This document shows, one piece after another, positions 54,101-60,100 of a stretch of 64,000 nucleotides of DNA. The notes under the pieces are model-generated. The model saw nothing but the letters and a program-made list of their open reading frames with translations, was not told the origin of the DNA and made no database searches. A program made the translations under genes and the position numbers. Each line of letters starts with the position of its first letter. Position 1 is the first letter of the stretch. The stretch is from Actinoallomurus bryophytorum (GTDB lineage Bacteria; Actinomycetota; Actinomycetes; Streptosporangiales; Streptosporangiaceae). The DNA is taken from the NCBI RefSeq assembly GCF_006716425.1, contig NZ_VFOZ01000001.1:7006001-7070000 (forward strand), given 5' to 3'.

Positions 54101-57100
54101 GGACGATGATGGCATCGGGCGGCTGGCCGCCCGGCCAGGGGAGGAGACGGGTGAGACGTTCGACCTGACCACGAAGGGGCTGTCCGGCATCCAGGTCGGC
54201 CTCATCGGTGCCGCTGAGATATCGACGTTGCTCGCCGAGATGGTGGCGCAGGACAACCAGGTGTCGTGGGCGGGCGCGAACGCGGACGCGTTCCAGCAGG
54301 TGCTCGCCAAGATCGTGCCGTCCAATGGCAGGTACCGCGTGGCGGAGCGGATCCTGAGCACCGGCACGCGGGCGTTCCTGGAGGCGAACGCGCCGACGAT
54401 GATGCGCACGAGAGGCCTGGTGGTTCCGCTGCCACCGGTCGGCAACGGGTGGCAGCAGGAGGTCCGCATCCGGATGCGGACCTTCAACGCCCGCCACGAG
54501 AAGACGGTCGAACGCGGCACCCCGGAGCAGTACACCGAGGCCGACCCGCGCTTCGGCGAGGCGAACGACGTCTCCGGCGGTGGCCTGGATCCCCACCTGG
54601 GCACCTACAGCGGGGACGGCGAGCTGGTCGGTTTCGACCCGGTGTACACGATCGACTACCGCCGCTGGCGTCGCCCGCGCAGGCTCCCGGAGCGGCCTGC
54701 GGCCAAGGTGCTGCGCAAGAAGCGCCGGGGCGCGCCCACGCCGCTGACGTACACGGTCACCCAGCACGTGAAGATCGACCGTGGCATGGAGATCCTCGTG
54801 CCGTACGTCCGCGCGGCCGACCACGGCCTGCCGGTCCCCGCCCGCGATGACCTGCCCTCCGCTCAGGGCGAGCGCGCCTATCTCAATGAGGACCTCGCGC
54901 TGGCGGCCGCGTACGTGGAGAACCTCAACGCCGGCGAGGTGCTCGGCGCCATCATCGGGAACCTCGGCCGAAGCGCCGATCCCGAACTCTCGCGCGCGGT
55001 GGACGCGGCGTTCTCCGAAGAGGCGATCCGTGCCCAGTACGGCACCGCACGCCGCGGCGGCATCCGTCAGATCTTCGCCGTCCCGGCCAGGTACTGGAGG
55101 ACGTACGGCGTCTGGGACCACATGAACACGTCCCCGCGGACGACCGGCACGGTGCACACCGGGATCCGGGTCACCGCACGGGAGACGTCGGTCGAATATC
55201 GCCGGCCCCGGCCCGACGTCAAGCTGACGACCGGCGGGCAGGACACCGCGCAGGAGTTCACGCACAAGGTCGACTACCAGGTCGAGATCTTCCACCGGTA
55301 CACGCCGGAGGAGCTCACCCGCCGGGCCGGGCAGGCGCTGAAGGCCGTTCCAACGCTGGTGGAGGTGCTGCCCGGAGGCGAGAGCCGGCGGAGATGGCAG
55401 CGTCTGTTCCCAGCAGACCGGCCCTCGGCGGGGACGCTGAACACGGTCGGCGAGGCGGCGGTTCTCGTGCCCGCGCACCTCACCACGGCGACGGCTCCGC
55501 CGTTCCCGGCCGCCGGCGCCACGCCGTCCATGGCACCTCCACCGGTCGTCGCACGCACGCCGGCACCCGCTCCTTCGACGCTGGCGACGGCGCTGGCCGA
55601 GTACGTGCGGGCGCTGTCGATGCCGGGAGCCGAGACGCTGCCACTGTGGGCCCCGCTCGCGGCGATCCCGTGGCGCCGTGTCGATCAGCAGGCGGTGGCG
55701 CGCGGTGTCGAGCCGGTCGTGAAGGCGTTCGCGGCGGGCACCCAGAACGGACATACCCTCGACATCGCCCTGAGCGAGCGCAACCTGCGCGCCAACATCG
55801 CCGCACTGCTGGCCGGTACGTACAGCATCCCGCTTGCGGACGACGAGCACCTGACCGCGCAGCTCGTAACGGACCGGGCCCGGTGGCTGACGCGCGCCGG
55901 CGACCTCGACTACTACGTCTTCGACGCGGGCTACCACATCACCGGTCCGCACGGTCACGGCGTCACCGTCACGACCCTCGGCGGCTTCGTGGGCACGCTG
56001 CCGGCCACTGTCGTGGCACGGCTTCTCGACGAGAACCCGGACCTGCCCCTGGACCGGCCCCCGCTCGGTGACGATCAGCTTCCCGCCGAATGGGCGCAGG
56101 ACGGCACCCTCCCGGCCGAGGCCATCCCGCAGGTCGTCGAGCGTGCCGGTGGCCCGGCGGCACTGGACGCCGCCGGGGCTCTGCGCCTGTGGTCACGCGC
56201 CGACCATCTGCCGGCCGCCACCACGACGGCACGGCGGCTCACGGCCGACATCGGCGTCCCGGTCGAGTTGCTGGTGCGTGACCCCGACGGCTCGGTGAAC
56301 CGCCACCTGGTGACGGGCGCGGACGTCGACGCGGTCACGCAGGCCTCCGCGACGGAGACGGCCGACCCACCGCCGGCCGTCCGGCGTACGCCGCCGGAAC
56401 TCGACGAGCGCGCGGCACGCCGGCCTCGCCGGTCGGCCTCGGTGCTGGAGATCGGGGACCCGGCGCCCGGTGCGCCGCGGAAACCGGTCACGCGATCGAG
56501 CGGCGGGCCGGGCGGCGGCTCGAGAGGGGTGCCGATTCTCAATCTCGATTTCGCGCCCCCGTCCGCCCGAGACGATGAAGGTCCACCTGCCGAGCCGGTA
56601 CCGGGTGCGACATCACACGTTTCCCAGCTCCGCACGAGACTGGAGAGCCGGCTCGCCGCGGCGCTCGCGCCGTACGACGGCGACGCCGCCGACTGCGTCG
56701 TCCGGATGGAGTCCGTGCGCGCCGATCTCTTCGGCCGCCCCTCCGTCGTACGCGACGATTTCGCCCTCCACCTGTCGCGGCCGCAGGACGCCCTCGCCAA
56801 CGCCCTCGGCGGCGCCTGGCAGCCGGTCGGGCACTCGCTCGACACCGTGATCCGGCGTCTCGAGGAACTCGGTTCCGGTGCGGCGGCGTTCGTGCTGATG
56901 TCGCCGCCAGAGTCGCCGTCGTCAAGGTCGCCGTCGTCAAGGTCGCCGTCAGAGCGGACGAATCGGCATGGGTTCGTCCTGCGCAACGAGGGCGGGACGG
57001 TGTTCCACATCGAGACCCAGAACCCCGCGGGGGACCGGGTACGGCCCGTCGAACCGGCGCGCGACCGGCCGCGGACCGTGGACGAGCTGTACCGGATGCT

Positions 57101-60100
57101 GGACCGGGCCCTCCCCGTGTCCACCGGGGCGCGGGCGATCGTCGTCGACCCGTCCGGTCGTGCGATGCTGCCGGCCGAAGAGGTGGAGACGGCGGCGACC
57201 ACGGTGGAGGCGCTGGTCGACCCGTCACCGCACCTGAAGTACGGCGCGCGTCACCAGGAGCTGTTCGCTCAGCGCGAGGACCTGTCCACGCCGTCCGACG
57301 CCGTCCCGGTCACGCCCGCGTCGCGTGACCCGCATCCCGCCGGCGGCCCGACGGCGGACCGGCCCGGGTTCGGCCTGGGCGGTACGCCCGCCGGCGTGGG
57401 CTGGGCCCCGGTGCGGTGGGCGCGGTCGTGGGGACTGCGGTTCGACACGGCCGAACCAGGCTCCCTGTACGAGGCGGTGCTGTCGGCGAACCGTGGCTGG
57501 GTCACCGTGGGCGGTGAGCCGCAGGCCCTTGGCGACGCCGCTGCGTTGCGTCGCCTCCTCGGGGAGCGGATGGCGGGCAATCCCCCGGAGGGGGGTATTC
57601 GCCAGTGGCCACAGGTGGTGACGGGATACGTCTCCGCCGTCCGCGCGAGGGTATTCGGGCGGTTCGGCGGTGGTGAGTTGTCGCCGGAGCAGGCACGGCA
57701 GATCGAGGCGCAGATCGACGGCGGCCAGGCCTGGCAGCAGGTGGTGGCGGCCGTGTCGCGCCCCGGGTACTGGGACGAGCTGGCCGATCTCGTCGCCCCG
57801 CCTCTGATCAGCGAGTACCTCGGCCTGAGCCTGCTCGCCGTGGCGGCCGACGGGCGGATGACCGCGTACGGACCGGGCTCCCCGTCAGCCGTGCTCATCG
57901 AGGCCATGGGCCCCGGGGAGACGCCGGGCTGGGCCGGGCCGCCGGCCGCCTCGGATTCGGTGTTCGGCGGTCTGTCCGGCGGCCAGGTGGCCTGGGCCGC
58001 GGACACCGGGATGAGATTCGCCGGCCCGCGTCGCGGCGGTGGCGAGTTCTTCGACGCGCTGGTCGCCGCCGGACGCGCTTCAGCCGTGCCCTTGCTGTTC
58101 GGGGACGCAGGCGAGCTGCGACGCGAACTGGTGCGGCGGATGCGCTCCGACGTCACCCTGACAGATTCCGGAGACTGGACGTCGATCGTCGCGGAGTACG
58201 CGCGCGCCGAGGCGGCGGCCGGTGACGGAGCCCGGACCGGGCAAGCCCCCGAACGGCCGGACGACGGCGACGTCTGGCAGAGGCTCATCGCCGACGTCCA
58301 GGACCCCCGCCGTGGGAGCGCGCTGGCCGGCGGCCTGTGGCCGCTGCTCGCACACCGCTACCTCGGCGTCGACGTTCGCGTCGTCACGGCGGATGGTGGC
58401 GCGACCTCCTACGGCGACGGCGATCCGATCACTCTCGCGCTCGTGGCCAGGGAAGACCTGCCCGGGGACGCCTGGGTGGCGCTCGCGCCGGTGACGGCGC
58501 CGCGAGGACAGGGCGCCGGCACCCGTCCGGCCGTGGTGGCCGGCGGGTGGAGTGAGGAGGATCCGGCCCACCACTTCGCCGGGACGGCCGCGGACGGGCC
58601 GGGGGAACCCACGCCGGGTCCGGTCCCGGTGGGGGTGAGCGCCCGGCTGGCGGACTGGGTGCGGCGTCACAGGAGGCGGTTCGCCGACGTGCCCGCCGAC
58701 CGCGACCGGTTCTACAACGCGGTGCTTCAGGCCACGGGCGGTGGGTTCGTCGCCGGCGACGGGACGTTCGTCGGCGATGCGACGCAGCTGCGAGCCCTGT
58801 TGGTCGAGGAGATCGACAAGGCCAGGGGCACCGATGTCGACCTGTGGTCGGTCGTGCACACGATCTACGCGGAGAAGTACCGGGAGCGCGCACGCCTGGA
58901 CTCCTCCACCGGACAGGACGAAGGGGAGCTCGCCGAGCTGACCGATCAGCGGATCGACGGCGGCGAGGCGTTGCGCGACATCATCCAGAGCATCGCCGAC
59001 CCGGACTTTTGGCCGGGACTCGCCGACGAGCTCGCGCCGTTCTTCCTGAACCTGGTCGGCCTCGGCGTCCGGGTGGTCGACCCGAGCGGCGTGGTCGGCA
59101 GGTACGGGCGCGGCCGTCCGGTCTACGTCGCGCCGGTGGCGGCCGAGCCCGGACACGGGACACGGCACTGGGTGGGGCTGCCCCCGGCGGCCACGCGGTT
59201 CGCGGTGGGCTCGGCTCTCGACGCGCCGAGCCTGGCCGACCCCTTGCTGGTGCGGTTGGCCCAGGCGATCGATGTCCGTAAGAGGGCGATCGACGACACG
59301 GCCGCGACCATGTCCGTACCCGGCACGCTCGCTGAGGCGTACGAGACCGACCCGATCCTGGTCCGGCTGAGGAAGGTCCGGGCCCTGTGGCCTGCGCAAG
59401 GGCGCCCGGGTGTGGATGACGTACCCGGTGCCGCCGGTCTCGCGGGGCAGTGGGAACCGGGCCGGCTCACCACCCTGGTCGCCGAGCTGGGCGGGTCGCT
59501 GTCGCAGGCATGGCCCGGCGGGGACGGTGCTCGTACGGGCGCGGAGCTGAGTTTCGCCGTCGAACTGCTCGGCGCCCTGTACCCAGGTGCCGCCGGCGGC
59601 ATCCGCCCCGCCGGCGAGGGCGGGTCCGGGCCGGGAGTGCCCGCCACCGAATGGGTCGTGGTGCCGTCCCTGTCCGAGCTGGCCGGCGTGGTCCCCGCCG
59701 GAGGCGCGGCCTTCGTCATCGGCGGGCGGCTTGTGCGGGTGCTGGTCGACACGACGAGCGGTCTGCGGATCGTCGAGTTCGATCCGGGTGAGCCGGAGGC
59801 GGCGAGGGTGGTGGCGCCCACGCCCGCACTGATCGCCTCGATGGCCGTTCCGGCGGACGGCCTCGCCCTGGTCCTCGGCCCCGACGGGCGCCCGCTGCCC
59901 GCCGAAGTGCTCGGCAGCCCGTTCCTGCCCGCCGACGGCACCGCGGTGGCGGTGCCACTCCCGGCGGAGACGGAAGAGGCGCCCGCGGGGACCGGCATGG
60001 AGACGGTGCCGCCGGCGGTGAGCCGGCGCCAGTACGAATGGGCGCACGAGCATCGGGCCCGGTTCGTCGCCGTCCCACCGGGCCTGAACTCCTTCTTCGC

